Assembly: GCF_012584515.1 (NCBI RefSeq)
Contig: NZ_CP051461.1
Coordinates: 2,723,501-2,787,500 of the forward strand
Source: Polaromonas vacuolata
Lineage (GTDB): Bacteria > Pseudomonadota > Gammaproteobacteria > Burkholderiales > Burkholderiaceae_C
Reading direction: 5' to 3'
Length of the DNA stretch: 64,000 nt
Within the stretch, counting starts at the first letter, position 1. Each line of letters opens with the position of its first letter. Of the stretch, positions 9,647 to 20,853 are shown in pieces. A program made the position numbers and the translations under genes. The notes beneath the pieces are model-generated. The model was not told where the DNA came from, searched no databases, and saw nothing but the letters and a program-made list of their open reading frames with translations.

Positions 9647-9978
9647 TTCGTGACAGCGCCAGCTAGGCGCCATCTAAAGCCTTGCATTTTTCGAGTATTC
9701 GCAACGTACATCACAGCTTCTTACCCTTGGTGGTGCAAAGCATTTCTAAGCCGATGCGTGTCAATACGTTGGCAAAAAAACCCAATAGCAGCCACGCCCA
9801 TCACGCCGGCAAACGATTTTCTCCAGCACCAGAGAAAACTCATCACACATCTAGTTGCAAGCGAAACAGTAGCAACAAAAAAAGTACTGACAAGTAGTTA
9901 AAAAATATTTACTAAAAATACAACTTGTATAACAATGCAACCAAATAGCCTGAGTAATAAATTACTAAAGGGGGATTT

Positions 9979-11922
<1,944 letters not shown>

Positions 11923-13249
11923 TATGGGTAAGTGGTGTCAAGTCACTAAAAAACGATTCTTGATCACGCATTTAAAGCACAACAATTCAGATTTTCAAAG
12001 ATGAGTGAACTTAAGCAACCAATGCTTGAGTGCCTTCAGATGCGATTTCAACAAACCTCTATGAGTTCAAAGACAGCCTGCTTACCCAGTGCGAATTATT
12101 ACTAAAACCCGCACTATTATTAACGCGACCTTGATTGCAGCGCCTACCTGCATCAAGAACAAAGACAACGCCGTTGATCCCGAAATGCACTCCAGCTAAA
12201 AGCGCAAGTAAAAGCACTTCGTTATAAACACACATATTCAAGTCAACGCAGAGTTGGAATTGGTGCACTCCGTACGCCGAACTTTAGGCCATGTCAGCGA
12301 CATTTAAAAGCCAACACTCTGCTGCATGGTAAAGAAATACTGACCTTTGGTGATGCCGGTTAACAAGGCGTAAAAAGCGAGTAGATGCCGAAGATGATGT
12401 CACTTGGCGGTTCGCCATCAAGCCGTAAATGCGCCTAGCCTTGAGCAAAAAAGACGATAACTATGCACTGATTGATCCAGCGGAAAAACTAAGGGCTAGT
12501 GCGAGGGATAAGGTATAGAACCCGTTCCGGGTCTTTAAGCGTCAGTTTGAATTTACGTAGGCACACTAGCGTGACTTGCAAAAGAACACGACTCAGCTCT
12601 TCACGCTGTTAGCGCTATCCAATCTGTGTGTGCTTAGTAGCGAAATGGTTGAGGCCAGGGTTGCGTACTTGCGCAAACAGGAGAAACGTTTTGCCCGGCG
12701 TTTATGCAAGCCCAGCACGCATTAAAGACAAGTCAAATTGCGGGCGGCTGCGCGTGAAATATCACTGTTTGAAAATTACGAACCCGCTACTCGATATGCC
12801 GGGGAACTATTAAGTCCATGCCTAGGGTAAACACTAGCTTCAAATAATTGACAAAATATAATTAAAATTAATTGTTACTTTATGAGACATAAAAAATAAA
12901 CTTATTTGGAAAATTTATAAGTGGATTAATAAGTTACTGGACTGAACAGACAACTGAAAGCACAGACAAACGATCGTGAAAAACATCTACGTTATTAAGC
13001 AACAAGCCTAAACAAGTACTAGAAAAAAATTAATTTTTAAGAGCGTTTAATTCATATTACCAACACATTAATAAAACAGTTTCATGTTTATTCATGTATT
13101 GATTTCAGGACAATGATTAATTTTTAAGCGTCTAATTTTTTAATCATGTAGCGAGCTTAGTTACTCATAAATTTTCAATAAAAGTATTCACGTTAGTTAT
13201 TACTGTTATCGATAATTTATTTTTATCCATGTCAGATGTTTATTAATGG
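11923..13249. other. Gene-poor stretch between family A gene and IS30
   Basis: About 1.3 kb with no intact gene. The central part (12116-12725) is a decayed IS5-family transposase. The remainder, especially 12830-13249, is extremely AT-rich with no open frame worth naming. Confidence 0.8.
12116..12725 (+). pseudogene. Degraded IS5-family transposase
   Basis: Fragments of an IS5-type DDE transposase are readable on the plus strand despite stops and frameshifts. They are ATLIAAPTCIKNKD followed by DPEMH, then NAELELVHSVRRT with GHVSDI, then GDAGYQG-like and DDVTWRFAIKP-like pieces near 12350-12425, then NPFRVFKRQFEF at about 12517-12555, and finally KNTTQLFTLLALSNL near 12585-12625. The last open frame stops at 12723-12725. 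The order is exactly that of a normal IS5 transposase, so this is one decayed copy. The N-terminal third is missing or unrecognisable, and I could not define the terminal repeats. Confidence 0.85.
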
Positions 13250-14336
13250 GCGGATTCAAGCTTGAAGTGCAACAGCGTGTTAGTTGGACTTTAACTCTTC
13301 CATAAAAACCTGATGCGGTGTTCGATACCCCAAACATTTTCTAGGACGATGATTGAGCCTGTGCATCGCTAAAGCAATGTCATCGTCGGTGATGCAATTA
13401 AAGCGCATCCCCTTTGGGAAAAACTGGCGAATCAAACCGTTCATATTCTCGTTTGCCCCACGCTCCCACGAGGCGTATGGATGGGCGAAAAAGAAATCTG
13501 CACTCAGCGCAGAAGCTATTCGTTCATGCTGAGAAAATTCCTTGCCGTTATCTGTCGTGAGTGTGTGCACGCAATGAGCGAATGGTTTAAGTAAAGTGAT
13601 TAACGCGTCCCCTACGGCTTGCGCTGTTTTGAATGGCACGTGGAAAATTATTGAATACCGAGAGACACGCTCGTTAATCGTCACTAGGGCTTGCTTCTGC
13701 CCGGCACCAATCACCAGATCAGCCTCCCAGTCGCCAAAGCGCGCACGCTCAAGCACGATGGCGGGTCGCAGTTCTATTGAGACCTGGCGAGAGATGGTGC
13801 CGCGCCGTTCACGGCCGCTGCTGCGTTTTTTTCGCGTCTTCTGGCAACGCAGTGTTTTATGCAAGCTGCCGCCCGCGCGTTTGTCAGCGTAGATGTACTG
13901 GTAAATGCTCTCATAGCTAACACCGGGTTGGCATCGAGCTTCGAGGTGGCCGCTGATTTGTTCGGGGCTCCAAGCCTCAGCCAACTTTTCCTCCACTACA
14001 GCCCATGTCGAGTCAGCAACTCTAGGACTGTTGGCGCAGGCAAGTCTACGTTCTTGGGCTTTGTCATTTGCCTGCTTAGGGCGATAGCCTCGTAGACCGC
14101 GGTTACGACGCAACTCACGGCTGATGCTCGATTTATCACGGTCCATCATTTTTGCAATTTCACTTTGATTGAAGTTTGCTTTGGCGAGGATTGCAATCTG
14201 GTAACGTTCGTCACGGGTGAGGTGTGTGTAAATCATTCTGGGCAACTTTGACTTGGTGGTCGGGAAGCTTGGATGCTCTCACATCTCACCCACCCGTCCG
14301 GTTAGTTTCAAAGTTGCACTTCAGACTTGAATCCGC
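13250..14336 (-). mobile_element. IS30-family insertion sequence, apparently intact
   Basis: About 1087 bp bounded by inverted repeats. The left end GCGGATTCAAGCTTGAAG begins at 13250, and the right end (reverse complement GCGGATTCAAGTCTGAAG) ends at 14336; they differ at two adjacent positions. One full-length transposase gene fills the interior on the minus strand. I could not see an unambiguous target duplication of 2-3 bp at the flanks. Confidence 0.92.
13280..14245 (-). CDS. IS30-family transposase
   Basis: A 321-residue DDE transposase. An N-terminal helix-turn-helix (LTRDERYQIAILAKANFNQS, then IAKMMDRDKSSISREL) binds the ends. The catalytic core follows with Asp176 (GDWEAD), Asp232 (TTDNGKEF) and Glu266 (GANENMNG), and the C-terminal NHRPRKCLGYRTP is a hallmark of the IS30 family. 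The frame is open throughout, so it is potentially active. It starts just inside the right terminal repeat and stops 30 bases from the left one. The start could also be Met4. The copy sits between two paralogous island genes and a lone IS30 end lies 4 kb to the left. Confidence 0.96.
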   Translation of the reverse strand: MPRMIYTHLTRDERYQIAILAKANFNQSEIAKMMDRDKSSISRELRRNRGLRGYRPKQANDKAQERRLACANSPRVADSTWAVVEEKLAEAWSPEQISGHLEARCQPGVSYESIYQYIYADKRAGGSLHKTLRCQKTRKKRSSGRERRGTISRQVSIELRPAIVLERARFGDWEADLVIGAGQKQALVTINERVSRYSIIFHVPFKTAQAVGDALITLLKPFAHCVHTLTTDNGKEFSQHERIASALSADFFFAHPYASWERGANENMNGLIRQFFPKGMRFNCITDDDIALAMHRLNHRPRKCLGYRTPHQVFMEELKSN

Positions 14337-14716
14337 GATGTGCTGCAACTCGGTTATTTTTAAGTTAGATATTTGACGGTAAAAATAATTAATATAGCTC
14401 AGGTTAAATAAGTAAAAATAAAATCTAATAATCATAGATTTTTTTTACTTATTTTTTCTTATTAAACGTGAGATCACAAAAATGAATATTTAGAATTATT
14501 AAACATAGAACAAAAAATTTTTATTTCTTCACCTGTAATTTTTTGATTTTTTGATTTTTTGATTTTTTGATTTTTTGATTTTTTGATTTTTTGATTTTTT
14601 GATTTTTTGATTTTTTGATTTTTTGATTTTTTGATTTTTTGATTTTTTGATTAAATTATTTTTAACTGCTATGCATCAGATGAAAGTTAACAAGTTTCAA
14701 AAAAAAGGAAACATTT
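14337..14716. other. AT-rich leader of family B gene
   Basis: 380 bases with no gene. It holds an AT-rich segment, then the 8-bp TTTTTTGA array (14539-14650), then 66 bases to the ATG at 14717, with AAAGGAAA-like ribosome site at about 14703-14711. The promoter of the family B gene must lie in or near this stretch. Confidence 0.75.
14539..14650. repeat. 8-bp tandem repeat, 14 copies of TTTTTTGA
   Basis: A perfect array of exactly 112 bp ending 66 bases upstream of the family B start codon. The unit length is not a multiple of three and the tract is non-coding, so copy-number change would alter promoter spacing rather than protein sequence. Confidence 0.97.
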
Positions 14717-16723
14717 ATGAATCCAATATCAGGTTCATCAACTCCAGAGAGAAAACATTCGAATCAAACTCAAACATCGACGCCTCCAGAGAGCCTTAAA
14801 GACAGACACGAATCGAGAAATGATGGTTATGGTATAGATGTCAGTGATCTGGTAAGACCGGGTCTCTCACCGACACTTAAACTTGATTCGTCAGTATCCA
14901 ACGGCCTCACAGATAATAAACATTATTCTCAGTCGAGAAAAATTAGCGAAAGTCTAAATCTTAGTGATAGCGAGGTCGATAAACTTTACAGTGAATATAA
15001 CAAGGATACCGAGCACAAACCTCGTGATTCCTGTTGCAAACATATTCATATAGGCGCTGTTGTCGGCGGCTTCACATCGCTGAGAACCTTTTTTATTGTC
15101 TCCGTCTCCAATACTTTAGGAAAGCTCGCGAACATTGGCTCGACCATTGCTTGGCATCGCAGCACCAACGATGTACAGAAAGCATTAATTGGTTTAGGTT
15201 GCATTGCGGTCGTTGCGGGTACGGCCATAAAAATAAATAACGGACTAGCTGTTTTAACAACCCCGTGCGCCAAACTACCCAAATTATTAAATAATATCCT
15301 AGGCTATTCGCCATCAATAACATTGTGCATATTGGTAATGAGGCACCTTGATGCAACGACGAAGAGCCTTACGCCTAGTGCAGTTATGTTCATGGGCGTC
15401 GATAGGATTTTGAGCTGCGTTTCACGCGACTTTTTGACTATGCTTACTCGCGGTGCCGTTCCAAGTTTAGCGCTCATAGATATTGAAACATCGAAGGCGT
15501 TGCTTCCCGAATCAACAGAACGTCAAAATATTAACCGTTCAAAAGCAACACAAGCCGCTATTGTTTATGGTCTGATTGTGCTGGCATATTTTCTTGTAAA
15601 AAATTCAACAAACTATAATGAGTTGCTTGGCACTGACGGTAAAGATACTAATAAAAGCGGTAATTTAAAAAGTTTTGAAAATATGTTTCTTGCAGCCGGA
15701 CCAACTTTAGTGCTTCGAACAATTGTTGAAATGCTCGATGACGTGAATGGCGGAATCGCCTTAGCGTGGGCCACATATAAAGAAAAAGGAGTTACGCTCA
15801 CGCGAATGCCAGTAGACATGGAGAAGATGAAAGAAAATTTCAATAATATAGCGAATACCCTTCACCAAACTTTTGACTTCAGCTCACTTCGAATATTAAA
15901 TAGTATGGTTGCGCTGGGGCTTGAAACATTAATACCCACATCAGATAATTCACGTATTTACAAGTCGATACTTCAAGCAATATGGGGCGGCTGGACAGAA
16001 TTTAGGCCAAACCTTGTGGAGAATTATCAAAAAGGTGAATTGAAGAAGGACATAACCGCTTTAAACCAAGAGTGGAGAGCTAGGGAGCTGACCAAAGGTT
16101 CAACAGATAAAGAGCTCACTACTATTGAGAGAAACGTGAAGTTGAAAACTGCAGAGCAGCGCAGTCGAAGAAGTGAGCTCAAATCTTATCCGACTGACTT
16201 AGGTGCAGGCTCATCCATTCCATACTTAGCAACAATGCCTGCAAGTGTGCCTGAAACCCCAGTTAAAAAAACTGGTGATGAACAAACGGAATCCGAAGGG
16301 GCTGTCGTTCAAAAATTAGACGAGCTTGCTAAAGCCCAAGCCGAAAGTCATAGGATTTTAGAAAGTTTAATATTAAACAGCCCAAGCCCAAGCGTCAGTT
16401 CTCAAGGCAGTCCAGATAATAAAAATATAGCGCGAGACGAGTTAAATTCCTCGATGTTTAAAACGACTGCTTCAGAAAGCGCTTTAATTTTAAAGCGTCA
16501 AAGCATCGAAGAACAGGTTATTCAAACTCTTATAAAAATGGTACCAAACACCATCTTTAAAATAGGTAATACTGACTATCAATTCAAATCGTACGACCAA
16601 TCAACGGGCGTGATAACAGCTAGAAATGCGAATTTTAAAAGAGAAACTACTCGTGACCAAGTCAGTGTCAGACTCGCATCAAACAGGCAAAATATAATGC
16701 GTTTAAAAATAGATAATTCTTAA
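14717..16723 (+). CDS. Unrecognised multi-membrane-segment protein, island family member B
   Basis: I do not recognise this 668-residue protein, but it is a diverged paralogue of the one at 9979-11922. The first ~105 residues are polar and low-complexity, with no Sec signal. Hydrophobic segments lie at about 112-140, 155-175, 195-210, 217-232, 279-295 and 322-350. Shared landmarks are LGYSPS (195), LGTDGKD (304), the SFENMFLAAGPTLVLRT block (319), a DDVN acidic turn (341), and M-P-V/I-D followed by NF at about 364-375. The tails are unrelated: B has a charged, possibly coiled region (about 440-555) and a compact end instead of a Pro-Ala tail. The ribosome site AAAGGAAA supports the ATG. AT-rich composition and IS neighbours suggest acquisition by transfer. 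Convergent with arfB, 18 bases apart. Confidence 0.85.
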   Translation: MNPISGSSTPERKHSNQTQTSTPPESLKDRHESRNDGYGIDVSDLVRPGLSPTLKLDSSVSNGLTDNKHYSQSRKISESLNLSDSEVDKLYSEYNKDTEHKPRDSCCKHIHIGAVVGGFTSLRTFFIVSVSNTLGKLANIGSTIAWHRSTNDVQKALIGLGCIAVVAGTAIKINNGLAVLTTPCAKLPKLLNNILGYSPSITLCILVMRHLDATTKSLTPSAVMFMGVDRILSCVSRDFLTMLTRGAVPSLALIDIETSKALLPESTERQNINRSKATQAAIVYGLIVLAYFLVKNSTNYNELLGTDGKDTNKSGNLKSFENMFLAAGPTLVLRTIVEMLDDVNGGIALAWATYKEKGVTLTRMPVDMEKMKENFNNIANTLHQTFDFSSLRILNSMVALGLETLIPTSDNSRIYKSILQAIWGGWTEFRPNLVENYQKGELKKDITALNQEWRARELTKGSTDKELTTIERNVKLKTAEQRSRRSELKSYPTDLGAGSSIPYLATMPASVPETPVKKTGDEQTESEGAVVQKLDELAKAQAESHRILESLILNSPSPSVSSQGSPDNKNIARDELNSSMFKTTASESALILKRQSIEEQVIQTLIKMVPNTIFKIGNTDYQFKSYDQSTGVITARNANFKRETTRDQVSVRLASNRQNIMRLKIDNS

Positions 16724-16741
16724 AGGTACTTCGCCCCATAG

Positions 16742-17161
16742 CTAATCCCCTCCCGCCCCCGGTTTCCCACGCGAAGACTTAATTTCAGAACGCTGACTTT
16801 TACCCGCTAAGCGCCTTTGTTTAGAACCATATGTTGGCTTTGTTGCCCGCCTTGTCTTGGCGGGCACCGCAATACTGTCTATGACTTCTTGCAGCCGGGC
16901 CAGTGCATCGCTGCGGTTCATCTCTTGGGTTCTGTGTTGCTGGGCTTTTAAAACCAACACACCTTCTTGCGTGATGCGGCTGTCGCGCAAACAAAGTAGT
17001 CGCTCTTTGATTTCATCTGGCAAGGATGAGGCCAAGATATCAAAGCGCAAATGAATCGCGCTAGAAACTTTGTTGACATTTTGCCCGCCAGCGCCTTGCG
17101 CGCGAATGGCGCTGATGTCTACCTCGCGTTCATCGACTGGGTATTTTGGCGTGGTACTCAT
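16742..17161 (-). CDS. arfB: Alternative ribosome-rescue factor B, peptidyl-tRNA hydrolase (YaeJ)
   Basis: A 139-residue class-I release-factor-like protein that hydrolyses peptidyl-tRNA on ribosomes stalled at mRNA ends. The catalytic GGQ is in RAQGAGGQNVNKVSSAIHL, with the expected helix after it. The basic C-terminal tail (from about residue 105, rich in K and R, ending RGKPGAGGD) corresponds to the extension that enters the empty mRNA channel. The length suits ArfB and is too short for a full release factor, since there is no codon-recognition domain. It is followed upstream by aroQ on the same strand with a gap of 27 bases. Confidence 0.94.
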   Translation of the reverse strand: MSTTPKYPVDEREVDISAIRAQGAGGQNVNKVSSAIHLRFDILASSLPDEIKERLLCLRDSRITQEGVLVLKAQQHRTQEMNRSDALARLQEVIDSIAVPAKTRRATKPTYGSKQRRLAGKSQRSEIKSSRGKPGAGGD

Positions 17162-17188
17162 GTCATGAATGCAGATAGCCGGTCTAGG

Positions 17189-17653
17189 CTATAGCGCTGC
17201 TTTGTCCATATCGGCCAGCGCTTGAATCGCCAGCGCATAACCACTGACACCAAAACCTGCCATCACCGCTTTGGCGACTGGTGAAATATACGAGTGATGG
17301 CGAAAACTCTCACGCGCATGCACGTTGCTGATGTGCAGCTCTATAACCCGCACGCCTGCGCCCTTAATCGCGTCGTGCAGGGCTACGCTAGTATGGGTGT
17401 AAGCGCCGGCATTGAGCACCACACCCGCCAAAGTGCCAGCGGCTTGGGCCAGACCGGCTTCGTGGATGGCGTCTATGAGAACACCTTCATGATTGCTTTG
17501 GCGAAAGTCAAGTAGCAAGCCTTGCGCCTGACAGGCGTGACTGCAAAGTGCCTTGACATCCTCTAGGGTTTGCGAGCCGTAGACGGCTGGCTCACGCGAG
17601 CCTAATAAGTTGAGGTTGGGGCCGTTGAGAATCAGAGCTGTTTTCATCTTCAA
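17189..17653 (-). CDS. aroQ: Type II 3-dehydroquinate dehydratase
   Basis: Shikimate-pathway enzyme that dehydrates 3-dehydroquinate to 3-dehydroshikimate. Type II signature LILNGPNLNLLGSREPAVYG is at the N-terminus with the catalytic Tyr; RQSNHEGVLIDAIHEA and the histidine-bearing ELHISNVHARESFRHHS follow. The 154 residues fit the dodecameric type II family. The N-terminus has two Met codons (MKMKT); either may start translation. It lies downstream of aroC in the same direction after 115 bases, so the two shikimate genes may be co-transcribed. Confidence 0.96.
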   Translation of the reverse strand: MKMKTALILNGPNLNLLGSREPAVYGSQTLEDVKALCSHACQAQGLLLDFRQSNHEGVLIDAIHEAGLAQAAGTLAGVVLNAGAYTHTSVALHDAIKGAGVRVIELHISNVHARESFRHHSYISPVAKAVMAGFGVSGYALAIQALADMDKAAL

Positions 17654-17768
17654 TCTTTCAAAAACGCTGTGGGCCTTGCGCGCACTTTGGCGGGCTCAAT
17701 TGAGTTTGCAGTCCATCGCCGGCTTTTGGTGTGGTCGATTTTTTCTTTACTTTGTCTAGGCTTTTTGC

Positions 17769-18866
17769 CTAGCTGCGTTGGCGTGCAATGTCTGGCGTTG
17801 CCACTTGGACATCCGCGTTTTGTGCGCGTTGGCGCAAGGCATGTTCCATCACCACCAAGGCCAGCATGGCCTCGGCAATTGGCGTGGCGCGTATGCCCAC
17901 ACACGGGTCGTGTCTGCCCTTGGTAATCACTTCAGACGGCTGGCCGCTGGTGTCTATGGACTGGCGCGGCGAGATGATGGAGCTGGTCGGCTTAATCGCA
18001 ATCGAGACTTCAAGATCTTGACCCGTGCTGATACCGCCCAACACACCGCCGGCGTTATTGGACATGAATCCGGTCGGCAGCAAGCCGTCACCGTGGGTAG
18101 TGCCGCGCTGGCTGACGCTGGCAAAGCCGGCGCCAATTTCTACGCCTTTGACGGCGTTAATGCCCATCATGGCAAAAGCTATGTCGGCATCTAACTTGTC
18201 AAACAGTGGCTCGCCCAGACCGACCGGCACACCTGAGGCCATGACGCGAATGCGCGCGCCGCAAGAGTCGCCGGCTTTGCGCAAGGCATCCATAAAGTCT
18301 TCGAGCACAGAAACATCGGCCATGGGCGCAAAAAACGGGTTATTGGCGACATGATCCCAGGACTCAAAGGGAATTTGCACATCGCCGATTTGAGTCATAC
18401 AGCCGCGAAACGTGGTGCCGTATTTCTCAAACAACCACTTCTTGGCTACCGCACCCGCTGCCACCATGGGCGCGGTTAAACGCGCCGAAGAGCGGCCACC
18501 GCCGCGTGGGTCGCGCAGGCCGTATTTATGTAGATAGGTGTAGTCGGCGTGACCGGGTCTGAAGGTCTCGAGAATATTGCCGTAGTCTTTACTGCGCTGA
18601 TCGGTATTTTTAATTAACAGGCAGATCGGTGTGCCGGTGGTTTTGCCTTGGTAGACACCAGAGACAATTTCGACCGCGTCGGGCTCGTTGCGCTGGGTCA
18701 CGTGGCGGCTGGTGCCGGGTCTGCGCCGGTCCAAATCGGCCTGTATGTCGGCCTCACACAGCAGCATGCCGGGCGGGCAGCCGTCAATCACGCAGCCGAT
18801 GGCTGGACCGTGGGATTCACCAAAGTTGGTGACTGCGAATAAATTTCCTAGTGTGCTGCCTGCCAT
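17769..18866 (-). CDS. aroC: Chorismate synthase
   Basis: Final shikimate-pathway enzyme, using reduced FMN to eliminate phosphate from EPSP. The 365-residue product carries family signatures: [27 protein letters not shown] at the N-terminus, the [15 protein letters not shown] segment, and the [17 protein letters not shown] loop with its conserved Asp region. A short inverted repeat (CTAGGC-TTTTT-GCCTAG, 17756-17772) overlaps the stop codon; as it lacks a strong T-tract on the minus strand I do not call it a terminator. It is upstream of aroQ and divergent from nothing close; a 170-base gap separates it from the CBS-domain gene. Confidence 0.97.
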   Translation of the reverse strand: MAGSTLGNLFAVTNFGESHGPAIGCVIDGCPPGMLLCEADIQADLDRRRPGTSRHVTQRNEPDAVEIVSGVYQGKTTGTPICLLIKNTDQRSKDYGNILETFRPGHADYTYLHKYGLRDPRGGGRSSARLTAPMVAAGAVAKKWLFEKYGTTFRGCMTQIGDVQIPFESWDHVANNPFFAPMADVSVLEDFMDALRKAGDSCGARIRVMASGVPVGLGEPLFDKLDADIAFAMMGINAVKGVEIGAGFASVSQRGTTHGDGLLPTGFMSNNAGGVLGGISTGQDLEVSIAIKPTSSIISPRQSIDTSGQPSEVITKGRHDPCVGIRATPIAEAMLALVVMEHALRQRAQNADVQVATPDIARQRS

Positions 18867-19037
18867 ATACAGTGAGTTTACCTGCAGTCGCAGGCGGTTT
18901 TACGCAGCGCTGTAGTAGGCCGTATTAAAGACTCGATTGAAGTTCGAATACAGCGATCAGCCACTGGTTAAATATTGCTGATTACGCGGGCTTTTGTCAC
19001 CCGCAACTGCCTCAGCAGGGCGAGCGTTTATGGCGAA

Positions 19038-19490
19038 TCAGTCTCTGGCTTCTTCCTCTGCCGGCCAGTCTCGGATATAGGCTTTGAGCATCTTATTTTC
19101 AAAATTTTGACTGTCCACCACGGCTTTGGCAACGTCGTAAAAGCTAATCACGCCCATGAGCATTTTTTGATTCATCACCGGCATATAGCGCGCATGGCGC
19201 TCTAGCATCATGCGGCGTACCTCGTCTAACTCGGTCTCAGAGGTGCAGGTCAAAGGTGCGTCGTCCATGGCCTTACGCACTAAGGTGTTACCGATCACAC
19301 CGCCGTTGCTGACGGTGCAGATGATTACCTCGCGGAAAGTGAGCATGCCAACCAAGTCACCATGCTCCATGACAACTAGCGAGCCGATATCTTTTTCTGC
19401 CATGATGCTGGCCGCTTTGGCTAGCGGCTCATCCGCCTGAACCGTGTATAACGTGCTGCCTTTTACGCGCAGTATGTCTGCAACTTTCAT
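19038..19490 (-). CDS. CBS-domain pair protein
   Basis: A 150-residue protein made almost entirely of two CBS domains, about residues 8-65 and 75-135, which usually bind adenine nucleotides such as AMP, ATP or SAM as an energy sensor. Typical features are the GSLVVMEHGDLVGMLTFREV and RYMPVMNQKMLMGVISFYDV segments. The start is the ATG at 19490: AAAGGAGT sits 6-7 bases upstream, whereas the same frame remains open to 19649 only through a hydrophobic stretch with no ribosome site. What it regulates cannot be told from its surroundings. Confidence 0.93.
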   Translation of the reverse strand: MKVADILRVKGSTLYTVQADEPLAKAASIMAEKDIGSLVVMEHGDLVGMLTFREVIICTVSNGGVIGNTLVRKAMDDAPLTCTSETELDEVRRMMLERHARYMPVMNQKMLMGVISFYDVAKAVVDSQNFENKMLKAYIRDWPAEEEARD

Positions 19491-19770
19491 GGCGGTACTC
19501 CTTTGAAACCTGTGTATGTTGTTCGATAACAATTTTTTCGCGCCGCAAATTAAAAACCGAAGGCGAACGAGAAAAAAGTAAAAGCTGTCGAATACAAATA
19601 TAGCGCACATTAATACGCTCAAATGTAAGCATGAACCCGAACTGAACATGATCGGTCTTTAGATCGACAACATAGTTTTCAATCTGTGAACTGCTGGCTA
19701 TTACCCCGGTGAGACGATAGAAAAGACTAGACAAAGGCTTTAATAAAGCACTACATAACGCTGATTTTTT

Positions 19771-20259
19771 TTAGCGTTTGATGGGGCCGAGTTTTGAAGT
19801 TGCATGAGACTCGTCCTTGGCAACCACCACACTAACAGGTGAAACCACAGCACCCACCGCGTCAGGGCTGGTCAGTGTTTCGTCGCTGCTAGGTGCTGGC
19901 TTGCCAGCAACGTTGGCTTCATCCTTGGCTAACAAAAAACGCTGGGGATCAAGAACTTCCCCCGCACGACTGGCTTGGTGCTTGAGCTCAGCGCGTTGCA
20001 GGGCTGCCGCCTGCTCAAGTTCAGCTTGTAGAAATCCAGCCTCTAGGTGCTCAATCAGCTGCGACTCACATTCCCTTTGATAGTTAATAAGTTCGTGCAT
20101 AAAAGCACCCACTTGCAGCTCCTGCAAGTTGCGTTGATTTTGGGGGGATTGCGCAGCCGTTCGTGATGCGCCATTCGGCGCTTTGATTGCTGCGTTCTCA
20201 GTCGCAGTTAAAGGCAACCTAGCCGTTCGGTTAAGGTCTGGGTTTTTGTCTATAGACAT
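19771..20259 (-). CDS. Hypothetical protein with a central charged helix
   Basis: Unrecognised 162-residue soluble protein. Residues 1-45 are polar and probably disordered. Residues 48-100 form a likely amphipathic helix or short coiled coil rich in Glu, Gln, Ala and Leu, and the C-terminus is again low-complexity, with DETLTSP and VSPVSVVVAKDE. No signal peptide or membrane segment. A ribosome site (CGGAG) lies about 8 bases upstream of the ATG. Base usage resembles the neighbouring housekeeping genes, so I take it as real. Near-terminal inverted repeat AACGCT/AGCGTT around the stop may help end the transcript. Confidence 0.65.
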   Translation of the reverse strand: MSIDKNPDLNRTARLPLTATENAAIKAPNGASRTAAQSPQNQRNLQELQVGAFMHELINYQRECESQLIEHLEAGFLQAELEQAAALQRAELKHQASRAGEVLDPQRFLLAKDEANVAGKPAPSSDETLTSPDAVGAVVSPVSVVVAKDESHATSKLGPIKR

Positions 20260-20405
20260 TCAGCGTCTCCGTTCAAGCCAAGCACTCAACACGCAAAAAT
20301 TTTTATCTAAATTTTGGTGCGCAATGCTAGTAAATCTAGTGCAGCAATCACCAGCCCATCACATCAGTGGCTTGGCCTTGAGCAGAGTTCCTTTTACTAC
20401 CTACC

Positions 20406-20795
20406 TTAGAGCCAGAGCGAAGGCGTCTTAGGCAAGGCGGCCATTAAGGCCCGCGTGTCAGCCGTATGCGGCGAGCGCTTGGTCTGCGCATCATGGGATT
20501 GCAGCAAGCGTGACAAGGTCGATGCTTGCGGCACTAAGCTGCCTAAAAATAGCAGGCCATGTGCGTCGGCTATCAGCAAGGTGGGGAATGTTTCTATGTC
20601 CATATCCCCCAGCAGATCAGCGTGGTCTTCAATATCTACCCAGCCAAAGCGGCAGTCAGAATGCTGACCCACCAGCGACTCGAAAATAGTGCGATAGTCG
20701 CGACACACGCCGCACCAGTCGGCACACAGACAAACTACCCAAACGCTGGCGGGTGAACTGGCTTGCAAATTACTAGACATTCTTTTTATCAACAC
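20406..20795 (-). CDS. Thioredoxin-like protein with a CGVC active site
   Basis: A 129-residue thioredoxin-fold protein. WVVCLCADWCGVCRDY carries the redox motif CGVC in the usual place after the first strand, followed by FGWVDIEDHADLLGDMDIETFPTLLIAD, where the cis-proline (FPT) is visible. There is no signal sequence, so it acts in the cytoplasm if it is redox active. The CGVC dipeptide differs from CGPC of canonical thioredoxin. An extra cysteine pair member lies two residues before the motif (CLC). Translation may begin at Met6 (MSSNLQ). It lies between the hypothetical gene and yihY on the same strand. Confidence 0.88.
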   Translation of the reverse strand: MLIKRMSSNLQASSPASVWVVCLCADWCGVCRDYRTIFESLVGQHSDCRFGWVDIEDHADLLGDMDIETFPTLLIADAHGLLFLGSLVPQASTLSRLLQSHDAQTKRSPHTADTRALMAALPKTPSLWL

Positions 20796-20853
20796 CGCAT
20801 AAAAATAAAAAATTCATTCAAGCCATTAAAAAGATTTAAAGCCAACAAAACGA

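Larger units (their letters stand above)
9188..9978. other. Intergenic stretch at the left edge of the AT-rich island
   Basis: About 790 bases without a convincing gene. It contains a lone IS30-type end (9305-9327), a perfect 8-bp hairpin CGACTGCC-TGTAT-GGCAGTCG (9516-9536) followed by the 10-bp palindrome ACAAGCTTGT (9541-9550), a hexamer repeat (9617-9646), and an AT-rich run leading to the next gene. Short open frames at 9340-9552 and 9650-9901 lack ribosome sites and recognisable content. Confidence 0.7.

Noticed and set aside
9650..9901. Two overlapping short open frames before family A
   Set aside because: Neither has a ribosome site or a protein-like composition; the region is AT-rich spacer.
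13596..14095. Open frames on the plus strand within the IS30 element
   Set aside because: They are antisense shadows of the transposase, which has an intact DDE core on the minus strand.
19491..19649. N-terminal extension of the CBS protein
   Set aside because: The frame is open but hydrophobic and without a ribosome site, while AAAGGAGT sits just before the ATG at 19490.
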